A stretch of 10,706 nt of DNA, taken from the NCBI GenBank assembly GCA_031263625.1, contig JAISFK010000196.1:1-10706 (forward strand), written 5' to 3'. Below the pieces are notes generated by a model, which saw only the letters and a list, made by a program, of their open reading frames with translations, did not search any database and was not told the DNA's origin. Position numbers and translations under genes: made by a program. Numbering within the stretch: position 1 is the stretch's first letter; every line of letters begins with the position of its first letter. The stretch is from Clostridiales bacterium (GTDB lineage Bacteria; Bacillota; Clostridia; WRLR01). Shown piece by piece: positions 1 through 6,263 of the stretch.

Positions 1-1
1 C

Positions 2-166
2 GCGCTGGGCGACTTTGAAAGGCTGGCCGAAAAATACGCGCCGCCCGGCGCGAAAATCAGCTACAGCCTATTTTCCAAGTCGGGGTTTTCGCGGGGGCTG
101 ATGGATGAAGCGGGCAAAAATCAAAGCCTCTCGCTCTACACGCTCGCCGATGTTTTGAATGGCTGA
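2..166 (+). CDS. C-terminal end of an ATP-binding protein (archaeal-type ATPase/DUF234 group), cut by the window edge
   Basis: An open frame enters from the left edge and gives 54 residues before a TGA stop. The string YSLFSKSGFS (residues 21-30 of the visible part) matches the C-terminal signature I know from archaeal-type ATPases (COG1672), where a P-loop ATPase is followed by the PD-(D/E)XK-like DUF234 domain. The ATPase domain is outside the window, so the assignment rests on this short tail alone. The gene converges on the DUF4143-type ATPase at 296-1597. The biological role of the family is poorly known. It could also be another protein with a similar end. Confidence 0.6.
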   Translation, partial: ALGDFERLAEKYAPPGAKISYSLFSKSGFSRGLMDEAGKNQSLSLYTLADVLNG

Positions 167-252
167 CGCGGCAGGAAGAAATTGCGCTCCGAACGTGTTT
201 TTGATGACGAGAACAGCCCAAAAGGCGCAACGCAGCACATGAAAACGGCGAA

Positions 253-285
253 CGCCCAGCGCGCCCGCGCCGGACGCGCTGGGCG
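253..285 (-). terminator. Strong hairpin between two convergent ATPase genes, possible terminator
   Basis: An 11-bp perfect stem (253-263 with 275-285, arms CGCCCAGCGCG and CGCGCTGGGCG) encloses an 11-nt loop. It lies 10 nt beyond the stop of the minus-strand gene ending at 296 and about 87 nt beyond the plus-strand stop at 166. Read on the minus strand it is followed by TTCGCCGTTTTC, a broken U-rich tail. Read on the plus strand there is no T run. A minus-strand intrinsic terminator is the most likely role, but the tail is weak. Confidence 0.5.
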
Positions 286-295
286 CACAGGGTTC

Positions 296-1597
296 TCAGG
301 GCTGTATATTCCCGATGGCGTACAGGGGCAGGCTGAGCAGCCAGCCCTGCCTTTTGTAGTCCGCCATGGACGAGCGCACGGACACGGCGGGGCGGTACTT
401 GTCGGCGAACGCTTTGAGGCTCTTGCTTTGCAGGTTGGCCTCCGCTTTCACCTCGAGCGGCACGACGGCCCCTCCCGTGTCAAGCAGAAAATCCACCTCC
501 GACGTATTGCGCTCGTTCGTCCAGTAATAAGTCTCAACGCCCTTGAGCGTTTTCAGCTGCTGCAGGACGTATTGCTCCGTCAGCGCGCCCTTGAACTCGG
601 CAAACAGGGCGCTGCCGTCGAGCAGGACATCCTGCCGGAGCCGCGCCATGCAGGACAGCAGGCCGACATCGGCCAGATACAGCTTGAACGCCCTCAAATC
701 TTCGTAGGCTTTCAGCGGCAGCCTCGGCGCGGTGGCGCGGTGAACCTTGTGGACGAGCCCGCAGTCGGCAAGCCACATCAGCGCACGCTCATACTCCTTC
801 GCCCGCGCGCCCTCCTTGACGAGGCCGTAGACGAATTTCTTGTTCTCCTTTGCGAGCTGGGACGGTATGCTGTTCCACAGCATGCGGATGCGCGGCACAA
901 TTTCGTTCGGCGCGTGTTTGGAAAAATCCTGCTCGTATGCCGCGAGGATGCGCTGCTGAATGTCCCTGACCTCGTTAAAGTCATGGCTCTCGGAAAAGGC
1001 AAGCACCGCCTCCGGCATGCCGCCGACATAGTAATAGCGTTTCAAGAGGTCAATGTATTCCTGCTTGAACGCGGTCGCCATGCCATAGTCTGGTTCTGGC
1101 GCGTCGAGAAGCGAGGCAAACCGCTCTTTTCCCATCGCGAGCATAAATTCCGAAAACGAGAGCGGATGCAGATCCAAAAACTCGACCTTGCCGACGGGAA
1201 ACGACGTGCCGCGATGAAGCGCGACGCCAAGCAGCGAGCCCGCGCAGACGATTCTGTACTGCGGCGCGTTCTCGTTGAAATATTTCAGCGACGCGAGAGC
1301 CTGCGGGACTTCCTGCACCTCGTCAAAAATAATGAGCGTGTTTTCCGGGTCGATCCTGCGCCCCGCGTAAAGCTCAATGCCCGCGACAAGGCGCGCGACA
1401 TCGAGGTCGGCGGAAAACAGGCCCTGCATGCGCTGGTTGCTGTCAAAGCTGACATAGGCCGTCTGCGCAAACGCGATCCTGCCGAACTCTTTCATCAGCC
1501 ACGTCTTGCCGACTTGGCGCGCGCCGCGGATAATCAAGGGCTTTCTTTTGGGGTTGGCCTTCCATTTGACCAGCGATTCCATGGCCGTGCGATGCAT
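296..1597 (-). CDS. AAA+ family ATP-binding protein with C-terminal DUF4143 domain
   Basis: A complete 433-residue ATPase. Residues 25-32 form the Walker A loop (GARQVGKT), and residues 87-96 (TLIIFDEVQE) the Walker B strand with its acidic pair. AGSLLGV near 119-125 fits the sensor region. The C-terminal part carries the DUF4143 pattern KLYLADVGLL (305-314) and EVDF...LEVKA (367-385), a PD-(D/E)XK-like nuclease core with Asp369, Glu382 and Lys384. Proteins of this group are widespread and mostly uncharacterised, so the substrate cannot be named. An in-frame ATG lies 18 bases upstream (1615). I chose 1597 because GGAAGG sits at proper spacing before it and the family usually begins just before the helix preceding the P-loop. 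A promoter and a 9-bp repeat array lie directly upstream. Confidence 0.9.
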   Translation of the reverse strand: MHRTAMESLVKWKANPKRKPLIIRGARQVGKTWLMKEFGRIAFAQTAYVSFDSNQRMQGLFSADLDVARLVAGIELYAGRRIDPENTLIIFDEVQEVPQALASLKYFNENAPQYRIVCAGSLLGVALHRGTSFPVGKVEFLDLHPLSFSEFMLAMGKERFASLLDAPEPDYGMATAFKQEYIDLLKRYYYVGGMPEAVLAFSESHDFNEVRDIQQRILAAYEQDFSKHAPNEIVPRIRMLWNSIPSQLAKENKKFVYGLVKEGARAKEYERALMWLADCGLVHKVHRATAPRLPLKAYEDLRAFKLYLADVGLLSCMARLRQDVLLDGSALFAEFKGALTEQYVLQQLKTLKGVETYYWTNERNTSEVDFLLDTGGAVVPLEVKAEANLQSKSLKAFADKYRPAVSVRSSMADYKRQGWLLSLPLYAIGNIQP

Positions 1598-1616
1598 TGC
1601 GCTGCCGCCTTCCATA

Positions 1617-1643
1617 CAGATGGTTCAGATGATTCAGATGACA
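1617..1643. repeat. 9-bp tandem repeat, three units, in the leader of the DUF4143 ATPase
   Basis: Three units on the plus strand read CAGATGGTT, CAGATGATT and CAGATGACA. The array falls between the -10 box (1646-1651) and the start codon of the minus-strand ATPase gene, so it would be transcribed as its 5' leader. The same period recurs at 1798, 8202 and 9192 with different unit sequences. Confidence 0.75.
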
Positions 1644-1645
1644 GC

Positions 1646-1674
1646 AGTATACCATGCCCCGCAGAAACATGCAA
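1646..1674 (-). promoter_or_regulatory. Predicted sigma-A promoter of the DUF4143 ATPase gene
   Basis: Read on the minus strand: -35 TTGCAT (1674-1669), 17-nt spacer, -10 TATACT (1651-1646) preceded by TGG, giving an extended -10. Transcription would begin near 1639, leaving a leader of about 40 nt that includes the 9-bp repeats. The -35 matches the consensus only in its first half. The -10 is good. Confidence 0.55.
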
Positions 1675-1697
1675 TGTCTTTTTGTGCGCGAGCCACA

Positions 1698-1752
1698 CTT
1701 TCTTCATGGGACTTTTTGTGTCAAGGCCGCGCTTTCTTCATGGGACTTTTTG
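1698..1752. repeat. 21-bp perfect direct repeat, 34-bp period
   Basis: The same 21 bases occur at 1698-1718 and 1732-1752 (core TTCTTCATGGGACTTTTT). A shorter relative, ATGGGACTTTA, follows at 1791-1801, and TATGGGGCTTTA at 1810. The stretch lies between the promoter of the DUF4143 gene and the end of dapL and contains no plausible gene. Confidence 0.75.
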
Positions 1753-1774
1753 AGCCGGCTTTTTGGGCCGGCTC
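1752..1774. other. Hairpin downstream of dapL
   Basis: An 8-bp perfect stem GAGCCGGC (1752-1759) and GCCGGCTC (1767-1774) encloses a 7-nt T-rich loop. It is 53 nt beyond the dapL stop. On the dapL strand it is followed by AAAAAG rather than T residues, so it is not a classic intrinsic terminator for dapL. On the plus strand only TTT follows. It could stabilise the 3' end of the dapL message. Confidence 0.5.
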
Positions 1775-1797
1775 TTTGAAATAGGGCGGAATGGGAC

Positions 1798-1833
1798 TTT
1801 ACCGCCTTTATGGGGCTTTACAGCCTTTACAGC
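1798..1833. repeat. 9-bp tandem repeat overlapping the dapL stop codon
   Basis: Four units in a row with 9-bp period: TTTACCGCC, TTTATGGGG, CTTTACAGC, CTTTACAGC. The last two are identical. The dapL stop codon (1827-1829 on the minus strand) lies inside the last unit, so the repeats straddle the end of the coding region. Confidence 0.7.
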
Positions 1834-3131
1834 AGGCCGGCGGCCGCGATCCTTTCCACGGCCTTTTGCGTGTCCTCTCGCGACGAGAACGCCGTGAGCC
1901 GGAAGAACCCCTCGCCGTGCGGGCCGAAGCCGCTGCCCGGCGTCCCTATGACGCCCGCCCTGTCCAGGAGCAGGTCGAACAGCTCCCACGAGCTGAGCCC
2001 GTCGGGGGCTTTCAGCCATATGTACGGCGCGTTCACGCCGCCCCACGCCGAAAAGCCCGCCTTCTTCAGCCCGGCGAGTATGATCGACGCATTTTCCATG
2101 TAGTACTCCACGGCCGCGCGGCAGCCCTTCCGGCCCTCCTCGGAATACACGGCCTCCGCGGCGCGCTGGACGACGTAGGACACGCCGTTCAGCTTCGTGG
2201 CCTGCCGCCTGCCCCACAGCGCGTTCAGCGACACGCCGGCGGCCACGCTCCCGCCCGCGCCCATCGCGCCGGACGCGCCCCCCGCGCCCCCCGCGACGGC
2301 CGCCCCGACGCCGCCGCCCGCGCCGCAGACCAGCTCCTTCGGCACCACCGTGTAGGCGCAGCGCGTCCCCGTGAAGCCCGCCGTCTTGGAGAAGCTGCGG
2401 AACTCTATGGCGCAGCCCTTCGCGCCCTCGATCTCGTATATCGAGCGCGGCACGCCCGGCTCCGTGACGTATGCCTCATACGCCGAGTCGTACAGGATGA
2501 GCGCTCCGCGCTCCAGCGCGTAGCCCACCCAGCGCTCCAGGTCGCCCCTGCCGGCGGCGGCCCCCGTCGGGTTGTTCGGGTAGCACAGGTATATCACGTC
2601 CGGCGCCCGATCGGGCAGCTCCGGCACGAAATTGTTCTCCGGCACGCACGGCATGTACACGATCCTGTCCCAGCGCCCGTCCGCGCCGTAGTCGCCCGCC
2701 CGGCCGGCCATCGCGTTCGTGTCCGCGTATACGGGGTAGACGGGGTCGCAGATGGCCACGACGTTGTCGGCGGACAGTATGTCGCCGATGTTGCCGCTGT
2801 CGCTCTTGGCGCCGTCGCTGACGAAGATGTCGTCCGGCTGCATGGCGACGCCGCGCCGCCTGTAGTCGTGCTCCGCGATCTTCTCCCTCAGAAAATCGTA
2901 GCCGTAGTCGGGCGCGTAGCCCCGGAACGTGGCGGCCTCGCCCATCTCGCCCGCGGCGAGCTTCATCGCGTCCACCACGGCGGGCGCGAGCGGCCGCGTG
3001 GCGTCGCCTATGCCAAGGCGCAGGAGCTCCCTGCCGGGGTGCCCCGCCGCGTATTTCGCCACCCTGCTCTTTATCTCGGCGAACAGGTAGCTGCCCGGCA
3101 GCTTGAGGTAGTTCTCGTTGATCCTGAACAT
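1827..3131 (-). CDS. dapL: LL-diaminopimelate aminotransferase
   Basis: A 434-residue PLP enzyme that transfers an amino group from glutamate to tetrahydrodipicolinate, giving LL-diaminopimelate in one step for lysine and peptidoglycan synthesis. The start INENYLKLPGSYLF (residues 4-17) is diagnostic of DapL. Also visible are YPNNPTG (184-190), the tyrosine/aspartate stretch LYDSAYEAY (213-221), and the PLP-lysine motif SFSKTAGFTGTR with Lys249 (246-257). The C-terminal FFRLTAF (409-415) carries the substrate-carboxylate Arg. The family is about 410 residues long. The excess is a Gly/Ala-rich insert at residues 268-300 (DNA 2232-2330) replacing a short loop before SLNALWGRRQATK. The ATG at 3131 is preceded by GAAAGGA at good spacing. 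A longer frame reaching 3185 lacks support. dapF lies 134 nt upstream on the same strand. Confidence 0.96.
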   Translation of the reverse strand: MFRINENYLKLPGSYLFAEIKSRVAKYAAGHPGRELLRLGIGDATRPLAPAVVDAMKLAAGEMGEAATFRGYAPDYGYDFLREKIAEHDYRRRGVAMQPDDIFVSDGAKSDSGNIGDILSADNVVAICDPVYPVYADTNAMAGRAGDYGADGRWDRIVYMPCVPENNFVPELPDRAPDVIYLCYPNNPTGAAAGRGDLERWVGYALERGALILYDSAYEAYVTEPGVPRSIYEIEGAKGCAIEFRSFSKTAGFTGTRCAYTVVPKELVCGAGGGVGAAVAGGAGGASGAMGAGGSVAAGVSLNALWGRRQATKLNGVSYVVQRAAEAVYSEEGRKGCRAAVEYYMENASIILAGLKKAGFSAWGGVNAPYIWLKAPDGLSSWELFDLLLDRAGVIGTPGSGFGPHGEGFFRLTAFSSREDTQKAVERIAAAGLL

Positions 3132-3217
3132 GCGTCGGATTCCTTTCGATTTTCGCCTATACTGACGAGCATTTGAATTTTCCATTAGCGCGAGTCAGTA
3201 ATACTCGTTTCCTCTGC

Positions 3218-3238
3218 CCGACCGCAAATTGCGGTCGG
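3218..3238. promoter_or_regulatory. 21-bp palindrome in the dapF-dapL gap, possible operator
   Basis: Arms CCGACCGCAA (3218-3227) and TTGCGGTCGG (3229-3238) are perfect inverted copies around one central base. This is too tight for a terminator hairpin, and no T run follows on either strand. It looks like a site for a dimeric regulator. On the minus strand the arm overlaps a possible weak promoter for dapL (TTGCGG, 18 nt, TATTAC). A second small inverted repeat, CGAGT...ACTCG, lies next to it at 3191-3207. Confidence 0.4.
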
Positions 3239-3265
3239 AATTTCCAATCGAACACGAGTATATAT

Positions 3266-4192
3266 TTATATATCGATTATGTCGATGTCGCCCTCGAACA
3301 CGGTCGCGGCGGGGCCCGTCATGAACACGGAGCCCGTCGCGGCGTCCCACCTGTTGCGCATGGTGCCGCCCCGCGTCACAACGCTGGCCTCGCAACCGGC
3401 GCGCCCGCACAGCACGGCCGCCACGAGCACGGCGCACGTGCCGGTGCCGCACGCGAGCGTTTCGCCCGCCCCGCGCTCCCACACGCGCATTGTCAGGCTG
3501 TCGCGCCCCTCGGCGTTCACGAACTCCGTGTTCACGCGCTCTGGGAATATGCCGTGGCGCTCGAAGGCGGGGCCTATCCGCTCCAGATCCAGCCCACCCA
3601 CCGGCTCGTCCGCGAACACGACGGCGTGCGGGTTGCCCATGGACACGCACGTGATCCTGTACGCCTTCCCGAGCACGCTGATCTCCCGATCCACGACCGC
3701 GCTGCCGGACAGCCCGGCGACGACCTCGGGGACGGGCCGCCCGCCCGCATGGGCGCGCGCCGCCTCGCCGACGTCAGCCCCGGCTAACAGCACGGGAACG
3801 GCGTCCGGCTCCAGAATCGGCTTTCCCATGTCCACCGTGACCGAGGCGACCTTGCCGCCCTCCAGGTGCAGATCGAGCTGCTTCGTGCCGCTGAGCGTTT
3901 CCACGGCCAGCCGCGTCTTGGCCGTCAGGCCGCGGTCGTGCACGAACTTCGCGACGCAGCGTATGCCGTTGCCGCACATCAGGCCGGGCGAGCCGTCCTG
4001 GTTGTACATGTCCATGCGGAAGTCCGCGCCGGGGGCGGAGGCGCGCCCGATCAGGATCAGGCCGTCGCCGCCAATGCCGAAATGCCTGTCGCTGACGATC
4101 CGCGCGACCCTCTCCGGCTCGGCGACGCCGCCCTGCGTGCAGTCCACATAAATGTAGTCGTTGCCCGCGCCGTGCATTTTAACAAAGTGCAT
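3266..4192 (-). CDS. dapF: Diaminopimelate epimerase
   Basis: A 308-residue cofactor-independent epimerase that converts LL-diaminopimelate to meso-diaminopimelate, the lysine precursor and cell-wall cross-linking residue. The start MHFVKMHGAGNDYIYVDC is typical. Both halves of the active site are present: MCGNGIRC with the first catalytic cysteine Cys73 (residues 72-79), and ACGTGTCAVL with the second, Cys248 (247-256). GNPHAVVF (186-193) and GAGET (241-245) also fit. It is somewhat longer than the usual 270-280 residues because of extra sequence around 133-166. The ATG at 4192 has a perfect AGGAGG 8 nt upstream, which rules out the longer frame to 4309. dapL follows 134 nt downstream, and together they form a two-step DAP module. 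Confidence 0.97.
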   Translation of the reverse strand: MHFVKMHGAGNDYIYVDCTQGGVAEPERVARIVSDRHFGIGGDGLILIGRASAPGADFRMDMYNQDGSPGLMCGNGIRCVAKFVHDRGLTAKTRLAVETLSGTKQLDLHLEGGKVASVTVDMGKPILEPDAVPVLLAGADVGEAARAHAGGRPVPEVVAGLSGSAVVDREISVLGKAYRITCVSMGNPHAVVFADEPVGGLDLERIGPAFERHGIFPERVNTEFVNAEGRDSLTMRVWERGAGETLACGTGTCAVLVAAVLCGRAGCEASVVTRGGTMRNRWDAATGSVFMTGPAATVFEGDIDIIDI

Positions 4193-4243
4193 GCCAAAAA
4201 CCTCCTGGCCCGCGCGCCGCCTCGCGGCAGAGCGGCTGATTTT

Positions 4244-4284
4244 AAACAAAACAGCTGGAAGGCGGGCGCCCCGGCCCGTCCCCC
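4244..4284 (-). terminator. Hairpin with U-rich tail in the dapF leader: terminator or attenuator
   Basis: On the minus strand, GGGGGACGGGC (4284-4274) pairs with GCCCGCCTTCC (4267-4257) through ten pairs, two of them G-U, with one A-C mismatch and a CGGGGC loop. After AGCTG comes TTTTGTTT (4251-4244). It lies after the structured RNA at 4321-4491 and about 50 nt before the dapF start. It could therefore end a separate small RNA or act as a switchable attenuator in front of dapF. The gap between stem and U tract and the broken T run make it weaker than a textbook terminator. Confidence 0.5.
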
Positions 4285-4320
4285 AACTGTTCAAAATTAT
4301 GTTTCCCAAAATGCCGTTCC

Positions 4321-4491
4321 CCTATATTTTGACACCTAGCCCTTGGCCAGGTGGGCATCCCGCTGGCCGATCTCAATCTTCCCCCGCCGTCGCACATGCC
4401 TTTCAGGCATATGTCGGAATTTAACTGGGGCCTGATATCTTCCGCCTAGACAAGAACTCCCGTTTCAAAAATGTAGGTTCAAAATAATAGG
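4321..4491 (-). ncRNA. Unidentified structured RNA upstream of dapF
   Basis: The ends are complementary: 4474-4491 and 4321-4338 pair over 17 bp with one bulge on each side. Inside are an apical hairpin (4405-4413 with 4393-4401, 9 bp, GAA loop) carried on nested CCG/CGG (4415-4417, 4387-4389) and CCCC/GGGG (4427-4430, 4381-4384) helices, and a side hairpin GGCCAG/CTGGCC (4345-4350, 4363-4368). One apical pair is a G-U on the minus strand but a C-A mismatch on the plus strand, which favours transcription with dapF. The conserved cores of lysine, TPP, SAM, FMN and glycine riboswitches, T-boxes, RNase P, SRP RNA and tmRNA are not visible. The rod with a side hairpin and a length of about 170 nt is loosely 6S-like. 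Function unknown. Confidence 0.4.
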
Positions 4492-4515
4492 TTTATCCGA
4501 ACATTTCAGGAATCC

Positions 4516-4581
4516 GGCCGCTCGCCCGCCCGCGCGCGCTCGCGGCCATTCCCAGTTTTTTCAAGCTTCATTTTTTCAAGC
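4516..4581. repeat. GC-rich inverted repeat followed by a 15-bp-period direct repeat
   Basis: GGCCGC (4516-4521) and GCGGCC (4542-4547) flank a CG-only stretch. Next to it TTTTTTCAAGC occurs twice (4556-4566 and 4571-4581). The stretch lies between the predicted leader promoter (4610-4638) and the structured RNA, so it would be transcribed as the first part of the dapF leader. No coding frame is credible here. On the plus strand the inverted repeat plus the T run resembles a terminator, but no plus-strand gene reads into it. Confidence 0.45.
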
Positions 4582-4609
4582 CTCGCGGCCCAAAAACACA
4601 ACCACGCTT

Positions 4610-4638
4610 ATTTTAATACTAATCCGCATTAAAAACAA
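4610..4638 (-). promoter_or_regulatory. Predicted sigma-A promoter of the dapF-dapL leader
   Basis: Read on the minus strand: -35 TTGTTT (4638-4633), exactly 17 nt, then -10 TAAAAT (4615-4610). Transcription would begin near 4603, about 410 nt ahead of the dapF start, so the structured RNA and the hairpin at 4244-4284 lie in the leader. It begins 27 nt beyond the stop of the citrate-synthase-like gene, which argues that dapF-dapL is its own unit. The local AT richness makes a chance match possible. Confidence 0.5.
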
Positions 4639-4664
4639 GATGGTTTTGCGTTTTTTTTTCGCGG

Positions 4665-6017
4665 CTACAGCCCCAGCTCGGCCGCGGCCTCGCGCAGCTC
4701 GGCGCCGCTGAGCGTCGTCACGCGCCCGTCCGCGTAGCGCGCGTCAACCCACCCCTTCAGCTTTGCGACGCGCGGGTCGTCCTTCGCCAGCCGCTCGCCG
4801 CCGTACAGGTTCCGCGACAGCCACATCGCGACGCCGGCGGCCCCGGACGTCGCCGATATCGACACGCCGGGCGGGCTTTTCAGCAGCGCCGCCGTGTCGA
4901 ATATGTTGTATATCTCCTCGTCCTTCAGTATGCCGTCCGCGTGTATGCCCGCCTGCGTCATGTTGAACTCGCTGCCGACGAAGGGCGTCCTCGGCGGTAT
5001 CGCGTAGCCCAGCTCCCGCTCGTAGTAGCCGGCTATGTCGCGGATGACCGTCGTGTCCATGCCGTCCAGCGTCCCGCGCAGCTGCGCGTACTCGATGACC
5101 ATGGCCTCCAGCGGCGTGTTGCCCGTGCGCTCCCCTATGCCGAGCAGCGAGCAGTTGACGCCCGCCGCGCCGTACAGCCACGCGGTCGCGGAATTTACGA
5201 CCGCCTTGTAGAAGTCGTCGTGCCCGTGCCATTCGAGCTGCCCCGGCTCGAACCCGGCGTAGTTGCGCAGGCCGTAGATGATGCCCGGTATGGAGCGCGG
5301 CAGCGACGCGCCCGAATACGGGATGCCGTACCCCAGCGTGTCGCAGGCCCGAATTTTGATCGGGACGCCGCTGTCCCTCGATATGTTGTTCAGCTCGCAG
5401 GCGAACGGCACGACGAAGCCGTAAAAGTCGGCCCGCGTGATGTCCTCGAAATGGCAGCGCGGCCTGAGCCCGACCGACAGCGCCTCGCGCACGATGGCCA
5501 GGTATCCGTCCATGGCCTGCCGGCGCGTCTTTTTCAGCTTGTTGTATATGTGGTAGTCCGAGCAGCTGACGAGGATGCCGCACTCCTTGAGGCCCATGCT
5601 CTTTGCCAGCTCGAAGTCCTTCTTGTTGGCGCGTATCCAGCCCGTTATTTCGGGGTACGGCAGGTTCAGCTCCTGGCAGCGGCAGACGGACTCCTTGTCG
5701 CGCTCGCTGTATAGGAAGAACTCCGACTGGCGGATCTTGCCGTTCGGGCCGCCCAGCCTGTGCAGCAGCTTGAACAGCTCGACTATCTGGCCCGGCGTGT
5801 ACGGCGCGCGGCTCTGCTGGCCGTCCCTGAACGTGGTGTCCGTGATCCATATGTCGTCCGGCGGGTCGATCGGGTTGACCCGCTGGTTGAACGTACACTT
5901 GGGAATCTCGCTGTACGGGAACATTTCGCGGTACAGGTGCGGATCCTCGCGATCCTGCAGGCTGTACCTGTACTCCGATTCCATCAGCATCTTCCTGCTC
6001 TTGTCAAAATATATCAT
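4665..6017 (-). CDS. DRE-TIM/HMGL-like acyl transferase, probably (Re)-citrate synthase or homocitrate synthase type
   Basis: A 450-residue enzyme of the isopropylmalate/homocitrate synthase superfamily, which condenses acetyl-CoA with a 2-oxo acid. Metal and catalytic motifs are intact: DTTFRDGQQ (60-68, Arg64 and Asp65), HGH (264-266), GIGERTGN (293-300) and AGIHADG (356-362). It lacks the C-terminal leucine-binding regulatory domain of true 2-isopropylmalate synthases. As I recall them, the N-terminal YSLQD region and GNTPLEAMVIEYAQLRG resemble the Clostridial group that includes the Re-citrate synthase of Clostridium kluyveri, which is usually mislabelled isopropylmalate synthase. Citrate or homocitrate formation is inferred; the substrate cannot be read from sequence. 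An ATG at 5984 has AGGA 8 nt upstream and is an alternative start (439 residues). dapF lies downstream behind its own promoter. Confidence 0.85.
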   Translation of the reverse strand: MIYFDKSRKMLMESEYRYSLQDREDPHLYREMFPYSEIPKCTFNQRVNPIDPPDDIWITDTTFRDGQQSRAPYTPGQIVELFKLLHRLGGPNGKIRQSEFFLYSERDKESVCRCQELNLPYPEITGWIRANKKDFELAKSMGLKECGILVSCSDYHIYNKLKKTRRQAMDGYLAIVREALSVGLRPRCHFEDITRADFYGFVVPFACELNNISRDSGVPIKIRACDTLGYGIPYSGASLPRSIPGIIYGLRNYAGFEPGQLEWHGHDDFYKAVVNSATAWLYGAAGVNCSLLGIGERTGNTPLEAMVIEYAQLRGTLDGMDTTVIRDIAGYYERELGYAIPPRTPFVGSEFNMTQAGIHADGILKDEEIYNIFDTAALLKSPPGVSISATSGAAGVAMWLSRNLYGGERLAKDDPRVAKLKGWVDARYADGRVTTLSGAELREAAAELGL

Positions 6018-6044
6018 AAACTGCCGCCGCCCCCAATCAGCATT

Positions 6045-6150
6045 TCAGCATTGCGCCGCCCTCATCGCGCCGCCATTTGTCGCATCGCCCTTATCGCGCC
6101 GCCATTTGCCGCGCTGAACTCTGCCGCGCTCCCATTTATCGCGCCGGCCC
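6045..6150. repeat. Degenerate GC-rich tandem repeat, period about 29 bp
   Basis: The 16-mer ATCGCGCCGCCATTTG occurs at 6064-6079 and 6093-6108. A decayed third copy (CGCTCCCATTTATCGCGCC) begins near 6126, and related fragments start near 6045. The array occupies much of the 246-nt gap between the membrane protein gene and the citrate-synthase-like gene. The rest of that gap (6151-6263) is very GC-rich. I see no gene, promoter or clear terminator in it. Confidence 0.6.
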
Positions 6151-6263
6151 TCTGCCGCCGCCCGCAGGCGATGATCGGCCGTTTGCCGCCGCCGCCCGCG
6201 TCCGTGCCGCGACGCGCCCCGCGCCGCTCCGTTGCCCCTGCGCACCCGCACCTCCACGCCCCG

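Noticed and set aside
182..1753. Long plus-strand open frame opposite the DUF4143 ATPase
   Set aside because: It is the antisense shadow of a GC-rich gene with clear Walker motifs. Its own translation is arginine-rich and resembles no family.
1752..1774. Intrinsic terminator for dapL
   Set aside because: The stem is good, but the dapL strand continues with A residues rather than U residues.
1791..3176. Long plus-strand open frame opposite dapL
   Set aside because: Antisense shadow. dapL on the other strand has all family motifs, and this translation is low-complexity Arg/Ala/Pro.
3279..4151. Plus-strand open frame opposite dapF
   Set aside because: Antisense shadow of dapF, which has both catalytic cysteines. 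No ribosome site and no recognisable motif.
4321..4491. Lysine riboswitch or 6S RNA as a firm call
   Set aside because: I could not find the conserved lysine-riboswitch core nor the known 6S bubble sequences. Only the shape is loosely 6S-like, so it is left as unidentified.
4321..4491. MITE-like element with terminal inverted repeats
   Set aside because: The 18-nt ends are complementary, but no target-site duplication is visible and the internal nested helices fit an RNA better.
4941..5714. Plus-strand open frame inside the citrate-synthase-like gene
   Set aside because: Antisense shadow caused by high GC. The minus-strand protein has complete catalytic motifs.
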